In this document: one piece after another, positions 32,861 through 44,946 of the stretch
Layout: each line of letters opens with the position of its first letter
Position numbering within the stretch: the stretch's first letter is position 1
Assembly (NCBI GenBank): GCA_023055425.1
Contig: JALGPY010000005.1
Span: 82,935,495-82,999,494, forward strand
Direction: 5' to 3'
Origin: Linanthus parryae
Taxonomy: Eukaryota; Streptophyta; Magnoliopsida; Ericales; Polemoniaceae
Length of the DNA: 64,000 nucleotides
Notes under the pieces: model-generated
Database searches by the model: none
Seen by the model: the letters and a program-made list of their open reading frames with translations, nothing else
What the model was told of the DNA's origin: nothing
Program-made: the position numbers and the translations under genes

Positions 32861-34312
32861 ATCCGCCAAGGTGGCACAGCTGCGAAAATACGATCTCGAA
32901 CGATCTAGTGAAACATCTGCGAATCCATATGGCAGATAGCAAATGCGAAACATGTATGTAGCATTATGCCAGGCGAAATATGCCGAAGCGCATGCGAAAT
33001 TGTATTTTGTTGTAACAAAACAGCAGATAATACAAAAGCTATTTATCATATCAGTCGGAAAGACTTACAATTTATCTGTCTAGATAGCAGCTTACAAGCG
33101 AAAAAGCTCAAATGTAACTACACAGCCAACATGGGTTACAATAGATTCGAAAAGTAGCTGACAAGCCAGCAGAGACACACCACGGGAATCCTGACTGAAA
33201 AGGATGAACCCAACGGTCCTAACACCGGCGATGCAATACACAAATCTGCGGCCAAAGATCTATAGCAAAGGGGATGCTGCTGCGAAGAGATCAACTTGTC
33301 ATTCGTTACGTCCCTAGCGGCAAGATCTGGGTACCGGTACGTCCACGACCCCAAGAGGTGACAAAGGCCTCTGTCTGATCAAGATAGGCACCGGAGGAAC
33401 CTCCTGTTCCGGCGTATGCCGCCGTGCAAAACAGGGGAAGCAGTCATTCCTCTGGTGATGGGTTCCTTGTCATGATTGACAAGGGCATTGACGAGCCTCC
33501 TGAGTTCAAGAACGAAGAGGCAAAAGATCCTCCTCCAGGGATGCTGGAGGAGAATTCCGCCGTTCATTACGAGACGGTAGCACGGTCACTTCGGCGCTGC
33601 GCCTCACCGGGAGGCGGCCGGAAACATGACCTGCAAACATAATACACGAAGAAAATTCTTCGAATACACATGAGATATCATCTTCATCTTCTTTATAATG
33701 GTTATAAAGAGCAATATTCCTCATAAGGTGGATCTTGGAAACTATTTCTATAGCACAAAGCGCAAACTCAGGATTCACAACTTGAAGTTGCCATGATTCA
33801 ACGAAAAACAAGCGTTGAAGCCAGCAGTCGTAAGGACTCACGGCAAAACACATTTTTGGATGAAGAACCCAAATGGCAAAGACAGGGTTTATATAGACCC
33901 TGTGGAGACTCTTCAGTTGCCAAAAGATGAGTCAGCAGAATTCGAAAAGAGGCTAAGGTCAAACACTTACGCCTTGAAAAGCGGTAACGATCAATTACCC
34001 TACTAAAGGCTACGACGATTCAGTTGCGTATCCTAATAAATGACGGATGGTCATGATTCGGATGGACTTCCCAACGAAAGCGTGCTTATCTTCCGAGAAA
34101 TTAGCGCGAAAATCAAGCAGAGTATCAATTGCTGATGTCATAATTGGATATGCACAGAGATATCCGATCAAATCCCGGAAAAGGCAAAACGGGCAAGTTG
34201 ATTCTTGTTGTTAAAAAAAAGGGGAGAAACCCTAGCAACATTACATTAATGTTTTCAAACATTACATTAATGTTCCAGCTATTTCCTTGCTATTTTTTCA
34301 AAATTCGAAAAG
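32861..34312. other. Noncoding part of the Tat element
   Basis: Between the tandem array and the end of the antisense gene only short frames occur. No domain was recognised. It may hold the 3' untranslated region and polyadenylation site of the antisense gene, converging with the sense transcript. Confidence 0.45.
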
Positions 34313-37300
34313 TCAAAGCAAATTCTTGATCAAGGAGTCATGGGGCGCGAACTGATGGCTCAGCTTCTCTACCTGTTCCACTTCTTGCTTCAGTTGCTCG
34401 CACCTGGCATTCATCTCATGATAGAGCTTCAGAGCTTCGTCAACCTTTTGCTTTTGCTGCTCCACCTTTTGCTTCTCGGCTGCGAGGTTCTGGTGGCCGA
34501 GCTTCAAAGTTACGGCTGCGCGAATCAGAGTAACTCTTTTCATAAGAAATCTGAAACCCAGCCTGCCTTGAACTTTGGTCAGGAGATTTTGGCACATGCC
34601 ACATAGCAATTCAGCACTCTGGACAGAAATGGTCGCAGGCGTAGCCGCAGACAGCTGCTCCAAAATCCAAATGGCTTCAGTAAGAAACAGCCTCCTGTCG
34701 AAGGGCCCTATCTCCAGAGATCTCACAAACGATTGGGGGTAGGTGAGGCGCATCCGAACCACCCAGTCCACATCAGTTTGCTTCAAACCTAAAGCAATGT
34801 CAAAGCCAAGTCATGATGTCAAACTCGCAAGTGAATAATGCGAGATGCAAACAGTAAAGCTCTACTTACCAGTTCCTTCCAGAATCTCACGAAGAGAAGG
34901 AATGCGCGCTGCCGGGGTGGTCGAAGACTGTCCTCGCTCCATAGCTCTCCTGTCAGCTGCGAGCTCTAACCTCTCATAGTCAGGAGGAAGAGTATAGGCC
35001 GCACCAGCTGCGACTGCATTCCCAACCTGCGAGCCCCAAAAGCTCCACGCAGGAATAGGCGCCACTGACTCAGTCATCGCCGGAGGCGAAGTGACAGCCG
35101 AAGCCGCTTGGCGAGGGACGTTCTCAGATGCGGAAGCATCAGCAGCACTTGTTCTTACTTCCTCAGCGCCAGTATGGGCATCTTCATCCATTAGCACAGC
35201 ATCAGCTTCAGCATCATCGGAAAGTTCGATGATGTCCTCGAGAGGCTCACCTGCGTAGTCAGCAGCTGCGACGGGCTTCTCGGTATGGGAGCTCGGAATC
35301 GGAACATAAGACACAGAAGGCTGACTTCTCTGCTCCAGCACAGGTTCCTCAGCATCGCCTGCGATATTAAATGCGATAGTATGAGGTAACTCGTGTTATA
35401 AGTTATTTTGCTATCTTTACTAAAGCTAAGAGCAAGCACCTCCACGCGAAGGTGGGATTGAAGTATCTTCTTCATACACTAAAGACGTGGAACCATGCCC
35501 TATTAGTGTGTCCTCATTAAGCAAGTCTTTAAAAGTAGCGTGACCTGGGATGCGAAGAAACCAGTCATGATTCTGTTTCAAGTTGCTCAGGTCTAGCACA
35601 TGTATATCGCTTAAATGGTTACCTGAAGGTTCTCCGCACTTGTCTACTAGCCAACGGCGAATGTCAGCCTTTGACACACCATGCTTTAACACACCCACAA
35701 TAACATCTCTATAAGGTACTGCGAGATTGAAGATCTCACCTTTATCGCCGCCTGCGATTTCTTCAAAGTCCGCTTGGGCTTGCTCCAGGGCTGCTGCATC
35801 CTCTTCTGGAATCGCATCCTCCTCTTCCGCCTGAGGAGCCACTTCTTCGGGAAGCTCGTCTTCCTTGGTAGCTGGACGCACTAAGTCGTCAACATGTTGC
35901 TCTTCGAGGCTCCGCTGTCTCACACGCTCGAGCTCCTCCTCTTCCCGCTGTCTTCTTCTTTCAGCAGCCTCCGCGGATGTCTTCCTGGACTCAGCAAGAA
36001 CGTCCTCGCTGATGGGATCGTCTGGAACACCAGAATGGGTATCTCTCCTTTGTCTCTTGGCCAAAAAGCCACCGATGATCTCATCATCATCATCATCTGC
36101 GAAGAAATGATTGGTTTAAGAAAGAATTGCAAAAGAATTACGATAATGAGAAAGAAGACGCGACGGAGGTACCTCCTGATTCTTCCTCATGCATCACCAC
36201 TGTTCTTTCTTCTTCTTCATCACTTTCTCTGGGCTCCTGCCTCTCTCCTTCTTCCTCTTGGTTGAATGGAACGAAAGTCTCAACTGCGAGCTCTTTTCGC
36301 ACTTTGCTGGGCATGCGACCTTTGCCTTTGTCCTTAACAGAAAGGGATCTCACCGGAGGAGAAGTTGGAGCACTTCTGGGGGAAGAAATCGTAATTCCCT
36401 TTTGCCTGGGTCTCTTCACTCTCGGCGCCGCAGTCGCTGGAGGGGACGGATCATCGCCGGGAGGAGACGAGGCCGGAGCATTGTCTATCAGCGAGTCAGC
36501 AAAAGCATTCATGACTGCGCGAATCTTGGTTTCAACCTCAGGGTCCATCCTCCATGCTAGCATAAACGGCTGCTTTTGTCTTCTGGTGGCAACAATGGTG
36601 TTAACCAATGACTTGGAGCGATCACCAGATGCGAATCTCCGCACATGACACTACAGCAAACAGTACAGAATAAAGGCGTCAGCATAAGGAAATCAAGAAG
36701 CTTAACGCACGCGGGAAAAATTGCTTACCTCAGCAAATGCCTTGCTATATCTGACGACATGCGTGTCGCCCTTCTTAACTGCGGCGACCTTTTCCTTCAG
36801 AATGATGTCAGGACACAAATGGTTCTCACGATCCAACAGTGAGTAGCAACCATATTCAGACTCGCTCAGGCTGCAATTGGGGCGAAACGGAAAAGAATTT
36901 CTCTTAAGCAAGGGAGCTCTACTTGGCTGCGCGGCCGACTGCGTCTCAATCCTCGTCTGCTGGGCGACCCAGTATGCGAGCCAGTTCTGAGAACAACCAC
37001 CCTCGCGGGTCCCTGCAGGCTGCTCAAAGGGAAGGTTGTTCATGAATACTGTCTTGCACTCCTTTGTTAGCAAGCGCTTATAGCAACCTCTGATAATGGA
37101 CTGGGGCCAGATTGATGGTGCCACTGCATCGAAGCCGAACTGGGGAGAAACTCGAGTGGGGTCAACATCCACGGTAATCCTCTCGTACCTTGGCGCAAGC
37201 TCACGAATATGCTCTGCGAGGGCAGGAAGGGAACCTCGTAGACACCAGCAAAAGAACTCGCGATAGCGCTCATGGAAATGCGATCCCTCTTCGAAGAGAA

Positions 37301-38607
37301 GCTCTTCTGAGAAGACAACACCCTTAGAGGGGTACAACTTGGGAAACCATCGCACGTTCTCAATACGTGTGGCATAGGGCCTGGCAGTACTCTTTCCGTT
37401 TGTCGCATATCAGGCTCCAAACGCACTTGGTGTTTCTCGCTCCAAACCACCTCGCAGCCCTGCCGCTGTTACGCTCTTCCGTCTCGCCTGGGGGACACCA
37501 CTTGTCGGGTTTGAGAGCAGTTGAAGCATAGGATGGCCATCGCTCGAAAACCCACATTGTCAAAAAGGAAATATTGACAAAAGTCAGTACATCGAGGCGG
37601 CCACGCGACTCTTTCATGGCTAGAACCAGCTGATCAAGCCTATAGTACAGCGTGCCCAAGACCAAGGGTCCGAGTGCGACTCTCTGGCCAAGGGCGAGCC
37701 TCACAGCAAGTGGCAAAACATGGTAAAAGACCCCATCATGTGGGTGACCATCAATTAAGTACCTTGACAGCCATGCACAGAGGAAAGCACAAAGGGTCAA
37801 GTGATAGCCTTTACCCTCTACATAATTCTCGACCTCTGGGTTCTCACTCAGAAGCTTCTTAGTGATGCTGCTGTTCGCATAGTCTCGAAAGAAGTACTGC
37901 AACCATTTGTTCCAGGTGTTCTTCACAGACGTATCAACCAATTGCCAGTTTGGAAGGGCCTTGGTACTAGTCCACCGAGTGGAGATTTTCTTTACCTCTG
38001 CCAGGCATTCCTCCATCTGTATGTACAAGGCAATCTCCGCAGCCGTCCTCAAAGGACTCAAAGGATCCACCTCACCCATGGGAGAAAGATCGTACAGCAT
38101 ATGCACGTCCTCGAGTGTGGGGGCAGCCTCGAACTCAGCAAAGTGGAATGTGTGAGTCGCAGGCGAGTAGCGGGAAAGAAGGTCTAGAAGCATGGACTGA
38201 TCCAGCTTCACGGCAGCACCCTTCATAGCACGAACAGCGAAGTATACGCCGGCTTCATCAAGAGTCGCAGCATGATTGGTCAACACGTGGTCAATCCACT
38301 CGTCCATATAGTCCAATTTCTGGACAAAAGCTTGGGTAGAAATCGCAGTGTAGGGGAAGTACCCGTTTTCGATTCCCAATCGAACTACATCCTCGGAACC
38401 AATCAACTCGAGCAAGGCTGAGTTAACCGGGCGAGTCAGTGTTAGCAATCCCTCAACCGGGACAGGAGCAGGCATCCTCTTCGCCTTAACCCTCGCATGG
38501 TAAAAATCTTTGCCACCTAGATAGGGGGCTTTTCGCCACAAGGCCTGCGGAAGGTCGGGTATCTCTTCATCTTCCTTGACGGGTTTGGTTCCTTTTGTCT
38601 TGGCCAT
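34313..38607 (-). CDS. Antisense multi-exon gene of the Tat element: plant mobile domain (PMD) protein
   Basis: Minus strand, coding exons 38607-36729, 36650-36173, 36096-35440, 35358-34870 and 34788-34313. All four introns are 76-81 nt and begin GT and end AG (donors GTAAGC, GTACCT, GTGCTT, GTAAGT; acceptors CTGTAG, TTCGCAG, ATCGCAG, CTTTAG), with reading phase kept at each junction. The ATG (GGAATGGCC) follows a pyrimidine tract and CAG, so a 5' UTR intron is likely. Exon 1 encodes a plant-mobile-domain-like region of about 560 residues (YFAVRAMKGAAVKLD, RWPSYASTALKPDKW, VRWFPKLYPSKG, WPQSIIRGCYK). Exons 2-4 are acidic or low-complexity with a Lys/Arg-rich stretch. Exon 5 ends in a coiled coil (AAEKQKVEQQKQKVDEALKL). 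One extra base near 37391 breaks exon 1, otherwise about 1,326 codons are open. PMD proteins of the host (MAIN/MAIL1) act in gene silencing; the role in the element is unknown. Confidence 0.8.
36651..36728 (-). other. Intron 1 of the antisense PMD gene
   Basis: Donor GCTGAG|GTAAGC and acceptor TTTGCTGTAG on the minus strand, 78 nt, phase 0. The other coding introns are 36097-36172, 35359-35439 and 34789-34869, all phase 1. Confidence 0.75.
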
Positions 38608-39329
38608 TCCTGCGGAAGAGCAAGAAAAAGGGGGGAGAAATACCACACTTCAGTTTGAATTTCGAAATTCAAGATCTATTATGAAAAGAAAGATGAACAG
38701 TTTCTGGTATCAATTTCAGAAATTAGGAGGTTGCATTATCAGTGATTTCAAGATCTCACATTCGAAGCCCTTATTATTGAAGGATTAAAGCAAAAGTGGG
38801 TTCAAGGATCAAAGCTTCTTCGCAAGTTTCAACAGATTATATGTTCTGGGCTTACAGATTCAACGCAGTTCAAGGCAAACACTGGTATCTTAAATCAAAA
38901 TTCAACAAGGCCAACCTTGTTTTCTTGAAGCCTGCTTGGATATGCACAACTGAAGAACACGATTTGCAGTTCTGAACTGGTGATTGATTATCTAAATCTG
39001 CTCTCGAAGATCTCCGGGTACCATTCACTTTTAGAGAAAGAAGTGATGCTTTGCAACAATGGAGGATACAAAGTATTTATCCAAAAACAATGAAGGGTTG
39101 CGTCCTTTCAGTAGTCGAATCGCAACCGTCACCGTCGAATCGCGCAATCACAGGACAAGCTGACGTCACGCCTAAAACCCTAAAGGCCAGACGGCACGAC
39201 TCTAGGGGTTTTAGGTCATAATGACACGCACGGGGGCTGAACTTACCCGTATTTGAATTGGTGCCTGGCGACGACGCGTATGTTGGTTTCCGCGCATGGA
39301 AGTCTATACAGCTATGAGTCTTCACGCGC

Positions 39330-39339
39330 AGAAAGGGGG
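39330..39339 (+). other. Polypurine tract of the Tat element
   Basis: AGAAAGGGGG lies four bases before the 3' LTR start (TGTAGATAG at 39344). It would prime plus-strand DNA synthesis. Confidence 0.65.
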
Positions 39340-39343
39340 CTAA

Positions 39344-39969
39344 TGTAGATAGTGCTTTCTGAGCTGACAGATCTTGGCCACGTGGCAACCATCCAGCACA
39401 CCATATCGTGCTCCACACGCACTGGATCACCAGCCGAGCTGATCCATGTGGGGGCTGCGAGACAGAGCCCTCGCATACCACTGCACGGGACTTGTAGGGG
39501 CTTAGTGGTTTGGAGGCTAGAGTAAGCCCTGTCGCGTGCGAGCCAAGCCCGCACGCGACCTTTAGTAACTGCTTTTAGAGATCTATGGCACGAGCTCCAT
39601 AACCCGATCAATCCGGTCAAACCCGGTCAACCTCGTAACGGTTCCGGTATTCGCGCACCACGTGCTGTAACGGTCCCTATATACTCGGACGAACGTGCCG
39701 TTATGGTTAAGCTAATTAAGCCGCCATCAATGGGCGCATTAACCACACTACAACGGTCATGTTCTATGCTATATATAGGACGTTAACCTTTCCATACAAA
39801 GGAGAACACACTTGCCCTACGCGGAAGCTCTGCCAAACCTCTGTCTCTCTCTCAGACATTACTACTGCCTTGCTCTCTCCCTACACACAACCCCACTCTT
39901 CCTGTGCGATCTCTGATCCTATACATACGGTGTACACGGAGGTCTCCCCGCCGGAATCTCTTGTGCACA
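39344..39969 (+). repeat. 3' LTR of the Tat element
   Basis: It runs TGTAGATAGTGC ... CTTGTGCACA and is the partner of 24949-25568, with about a dozen differences and one 7-8-bp insertion (CGCGGAA near 39820). In antisense it lies upstream of the PMD gene and might supply its promoter. Confidence 0.92.
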
Positions 39970-39974
39970 CTTAT

Positions 39975-40484
39975 ATAAGCACAAATCCAAGAACTTGAGA
40001 CATATATTTGAAAACATACATGATACGTTATCGGACACTACATACTCAATCATTGAACGCTCAACTTCAGCAAGTATTCGGAATCTTTGGACAAAACATG
40101 ACCAAGAAAATTTATATATTCATTTATCTTGTTCATCACCAATTGTAATTTTCAATTTATTTTGATTTTTGTTAATGTTCTTTCACTACTACTTACATTT
40201 TTCGTTATACCCGTAATAACATTTTTCTTTTTAATATATTTTTATAAAAAAATGACATGCTAACACGACTTATAATTATTGTATCAATTCAAAGAATAAA
40301 TTTTTATCTAAATAACATATTAATAAATAATTGAATTCATCAAAAATAAATTAACTCAGTGCCGATAATTTTATTTTAACTACTTATAGATAAAATATTT
40401 AAATACAATGAATATTCATACTTTTATTTAAGTAAATAAATAACTATTATACAAATGACATAAAGTATTCTACCTTTCTTAGGA
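39975..40484. other. AT-rich spacer, nothing recognised
   Basis: Only short frames and A/T runs lie between the Tat element and the large MULE. Confidence 0.5.
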
Positions 40485-40493
40485 ATAATTATT

Positions 40494-40624
40494 GGGTAAA
40501 TTACGTAAACATGACATGTGGTTTGAGCTCGGTTCCTATAACACACCTGTGGTTTCAAAAGTCTCACCTATAGCACCTGAGATTTGCTCCGTGTTTCACT
40601 TAGCTTTTCCGTCCAAATTTCCGT
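40494..40624 (+). repeat. Left terminal inverted repeat of the MULE
   Basis: It starts GGGTAAATTACGTAAACATG and is the inverse of 60391-60523. The TIR probably carries the promoter of the GRF gene; a TTTATAG box follows at about 40670. Confidence 0.9.
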
Positions 40625-40669
40625 CCTTCAATTACATCCAACTGCCAACTAACACCCACTCTCTTTCCT

Positions 40670-40678
40670 ATTTATAGC
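40670..40678 (+). promoter_or_regulatory. TATA-like box of the GRF gene
   Basis: CTATTTATAGC lies about 55 bp before the ATG at 40730 and just inside the terminal repeat. Confidence 0.45.
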
Positions 40679-40729
40679 TTACATAATTCTAACACCATTC
40701 TCACCTTTGCATTCACTTCTTCTTTGAAC

Positions 40730-41131
40730 ATGTCTTCTTCCTCTTCAAGGAGCTAGCACCGAGCTGCTAAACTCTGTGATTGTGGTCTAGCAGCTGTTGT
40801 TAGGATCTCCTTGACCGAGAGCAACTTCGGAAGGAGGTTTCTTGGTTGTCCCAATTTTGGGAATGGTTCACATTGCAATTCTTTTGCTTGTATTGACGGA
40901 GAGACTTGTCCACGAGGTAACGATGCCAGTGCAAGAGTTGTGAAGAAGATTGCAAGACTCGAAAGAGAAATTGCAAGGCTGCACAGTGAACTGAAGGTTT
41001 CTCGAGACCTGGAATCGGTTGCGGCTTACAAAGATGGAAGAGCAGCAGATGCCAATAAGAACTTGAAGCTTGCATTTGTCTTTTCGTGGATATTTTTTAT
41101 GGTTGTTTTCGTGTTGGGAGTTATGATGTAA
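40730..41131 (+). pseudogene. GRF-zinc-finger/coiled-coil/membrane-anchor protein of the MULE
   Basis: ATG at 40730, serine-rich start (MSSSSSRS), then TAG at codon 9 (40754), after which the frame stays open to TAA at 41129 (about 133 codons in all). The GRF zinc finger shows CDCG, then GRRFLGCP, then HCNSF. A basic heptad helix follows (VVKKIARLEREIARLHSELK), and the last 20 residues are a hydrophobic membrane segment (FVFSWIFFMVVFVLGVMM). GRF fingers bind single-stranded DNA in other proteins such as topoisomerase III and APE2. Plant genomes have many such short GRF-coil-membrane proteins. Here the gene sits just inside one MULE terminal repeat, convergent to the transposase. Only the one early stop breaks it; a downstream ATG is absent before the finger. 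Confidence 0.75.
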
Positions 41132-42338
41132 TATGTGTTTGTGGTAGAAGAATTTCGTATGTAGTTTCAAGATCTATGTAATGCATGGTATTATTGAGTG
41201 AAAAGTCTTGGTTTTAACTACAGTTTCTCATCAAAAATTGAACATACTAGAAACAAAACACAACAAAAAAATTGATGTGAAGTAAAATTGAACATGCCAT
41301 AACAAAGTAGAAAGCAACAAAACACAAATCCCATTACTACCAAACCAAAAGAACTTCTGAAAATCTCATTACACGACATCCAAAACAAGTTTCTAATAAC
41401 TTGTAAACCAAAACAACTTCTGTAAATCCCATTACACAACATCCAAAACAAGTTTCTAACAAAACATAACAAATCCCATTACTACCAAACAGTTAACATA
41501 CCATAACCAAAACAAGTTTCTAATAAACTTGAACATACCAGAAGAAGAAGTTTCTAACAAACTTTGATGAAACATTTCATCACTTTGAAAGCTGCTTTCT
41601 CTTTCCTACATGAGGAATGAATGGTGGCCTCTTGAACACTCTGCCTCTTCCTCTAATCACCCTTGTAGTGTCACTTGCAACCCTTGTCCCATCACTTCCA
41701 ACAATTGATGCAGAAGCAGTAGCTCCAAGACCAGATGCTGAAGCTGCTGCACTTGAATTTCTAGAAGCACAAGCTGCCATAGAATGAACTCTTCCAGTAG
41801 CTGTTGATGAGCTCGTTGCTGGCACACTCCCAGAACCAGTAGCAGTAGCAGAAGCAGCAAAATTGTCTCTAAAGCTCAACATACCTCTCCCTCTGCCTCC
41901 ACCTGTAACTGGTCCTCTTCCTTTAGCAGATCATCTTCCTCTTGAAGAACTAGTGTTTGATGAATCTCTACCACTCACTTGTGATGAGTTAGCTTCTTGT
42001 GGTTGAGATGTGGAAGAGTTCCCTACACCATTATTCTAACATAACAAGAAACACTTTAAGTCACATCACACACACAGTTGTCAAAGTCAAAAAAGAGGGA
42101 AGATGCACAAATAAATTCATTCAGACTGACATTGGAAGATGCACTGCCATGTCTTGTTGTTTTCACACCAGGACCAGTAGTTGGAATCCTATGCCTTTTT
42201 GGAGTGATTTGGCTGGCTTGGTCTTCTGTGGGCCCTTTTTTCCTCTTTCTACAGTTTGCAGATTTCTCCTATACTATATAAACATACTGATTTCTCATAA
42301 ATTGTTTCAACACCACATAATATATAATATTGCATTAT

Positions 42339-42760
42339 ATATCCCATCAGATAAAGAATTATAAGTTTTTTTCTTTACTTCTCATAAATTCATTAAGGAC
42401 CACATAAAACAGAATATTGCATTACATACCCCATCAGATACAGAATTATAAGTTTTACCTCTTACTTATCAGAAGTTCATTAAAGACCCCAGAAAACAAA
42501 ATATTTAATTACATACCCCATTAGATACAGAATTATGTGTTCTACCCCTTACTTATCAGAAATTCATCAAAGACCCCAGAAAACATAATATTGCATTGCA
42601 TACCCCATCAGATACAGAATTATGTGTTCCACCCCCTACTTATCATAAATTCATCAAAGACCCCAGAAAACATAATAGTGCATTGCATACCCCATCAAAT
42701 ACAGAATTATGTGTTCTACCCCTTACTTCTCAGAAATTCATTCCACACCCCATAATTTAA
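42339..42760. repeat. 87-bp minisatellite in a transposase intron
   Basis: Units with ATACCCCATCAGATACAGAA start at 42339, 42426, 42513, 42600 and 42687, exactly 87 bp apart; the last is partial. They lie directly downstream of the splice donor at 42802 (minus strand). Confidence 0.9.
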
Positions 42761-44946
42761 ACATGATTAAACTACATAAACATGATTAAAATACTAAATT
42801 ACCTTTTGTAGTCTCATTCTCCTCTTCAATGCTGTCTCTCCACTAACATTTGACTTGCAGCTCCTAGAGTTGTGACCAAACTTACTGCACTTTCCACACC
42901 TAACCTTCTATCCTTGTCTAGTTACTCTATGTGGATCTCTTGGTTCATCAGCTTGTCTTCTCCTTAAAACCTTAGGCCTACCACGTTGTCTTAGGATTCT
43001 TGGAGGTTGTGGTGGTAACCTAACAGTCCTAATCCACTCATTCTGACTGGTCATTGGGTTAAATATCTCACTATAACAATCCAAGTATGTCTCCTTCAAG
43101 TAGCATTGGTCTACATACTTCTCCGGCTTCTCTTTGTTTTTGATGATTTCAGCTACAGCATGTTTTCAAGGCAAAACTGTCAGCTGCCACAGTCTGCAGC
43201 CACAAGTTTTTCTCACCCCGTCAACTTTTCTTGTGTCAGTTCCACCATTATCAACCTCATACTGTAGCCTCCCTGCATGAATAGCTTGGTAAACCCTTGA
43301 CTCATACATCAACTTCTCCAACTTGTCTTGAATATTTGGGCAAATAGGACCGCCATATTTCTCCATCCGAACTCTCTTAATGTTCCACCTATCCAAGAAC
43401 CTCTTCCTTATCCACTCAACCATGGATATTATGCCTAAACATCTTGCTTCCTTGATCATAGCATTGAGTGACTCATTCATGTTGTTTACCACACAATCTG
43501 TCTTTGATCTTGTACCAAAGAATGCCTTACACCACTGCTCTTTAGGAATTTTCACTAACCAATCATATGCAAACTTATCCAATCTCTTCATCTCCTCCAT
43601 ATTTCTAACAAATTCAGCCTCATTTGTTGAAGATGAGCACCTCCACAACTGATCTTTCAACTCTTGGCCCTTGTAATCCTTTAGGAAGTTGGTGTAAATG
43701 TGCCTTATGCAATGTCTGTGTTCCACACCTGGAAACAACTCTGCAATTACATTGTGCAGTCCTTTTTGTCTATTAGAAATGAATATGTAACCCAACTCCC
43801 TAGGACTGCCTATATCATTGCTCAATATCTCCAAGAACCACTTCCATGAATCCTTGCATTCTGACTCTACAATAGCAAATGCAATTGGGAAGATGTTATC
43901 ATTCCCATCCCTACTTTTGGCTGCCAATAGGTGACCTCCATTCATACCTTTCAACCAACAACCATCCAATCCAGTAATGCCCCTACATCCTTTCAAGAAT
44001 CCAACCTTTTGAGCATTGAATCTTATGTACATTCTTTGGAATAGGAGTTCTTTTGTTTCTTCTTGCAGTTCATTGGTAATCTTCACAAAACTACCTGGAT
44101 TTGTCTTCATTATGGTCTCTCCATAATCCCACAAGAGAGAATATTATTTTCTCTCATCACCATCAAGGATGCTCCTAGCTAGTCTCCTTGCTCTATAAGT
44201 CTGCATTCTAATTATGATCAAACACAAGTATGTCCTAACAAACTTTTGAATTGCCTCAAGCTCCCACTTTCTATTATCCCTAAATTGTTGTAGATATTTT
44301 TTGGAAAGGTAGGAGTGAGTGACTTGAGAATTGTGGAATGATCTTCCACATACACACTTGGGGTGGATAGCTTTGATTTGGAAAGTCTTCTCTTCTCTCA
44401 ACGGTGATGCATAAATGGACCATCCATAGTCATTAACACGCACTGCAGACACTTTATGTTTGTGGTTTAGCCTGAATTTGTAGCCCACTGCCTCCCTCAC
44501 GGAGTATTCTAACAATGCCCTCCTGAAGACATGCACATTCTTGAACTTTAACCCCAAAACAAGTCTAGGATTAGCCATATATGTTTCCGCATTAAACTCA
44601 GGATCTTCCACAACAACATCTTCATCACTGTCATAGCATGCCCAGAAATTATCATCTCTAATTGATTCTTCTAAAAAATCCTCAACAGTGACAGTGTGGT
44701 GCTCAACAGGTTTTTCTGGTGCAGGTGGATGGCTAGACATAAAGAATCATCATCATGTGGTCCTTCTAACCCCTCTTTAAGCCATTCTGGTTCATCCTCT
44801 CTATCACCCTCTTCTTCTTCATCACTTGGATAATAATCCTCATCATATGCTTCTTCATCATACTGAGAATCATAATCTTCTATTCCACCATCATCAACAC
44901 CATCTTCAACATTCATACTTGATGTTGCATTAGTGGCAGTGCCATC

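Larger units (their letters stand above)
24949..39969 (+). mobile_element. Complete Ty3/gypsy element, Tat lineage, 15 kb
   Basis: Two LTRs (620 and 626 bp) enclose primer site, gag-protease, pol, a tandem-repeat zone, an antisense gene and a polypurine tract. A perfect 5-bp duplication, CTTAT (24944-24948 and 39970-39974), flanks it. The order reverse transcriptase, RNase H, second RNase H, integrase identifies the Tat lineage, in which a second archaeal-type RNase H is known. By eye the LTRs differ at only about a dozen positions plus a small indel, so the insertion is young. The element is nonetheless mutated: gag has stops and a frameshift, and pol has a stop near its end. Confidence 0.92.

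Noticed and set aside
42537..42755. Open frame over the 87-bp minisatellite
   Set aside because: It is also a by-product of a repeat length divisible by three, inside an intron and on the opposite strand.
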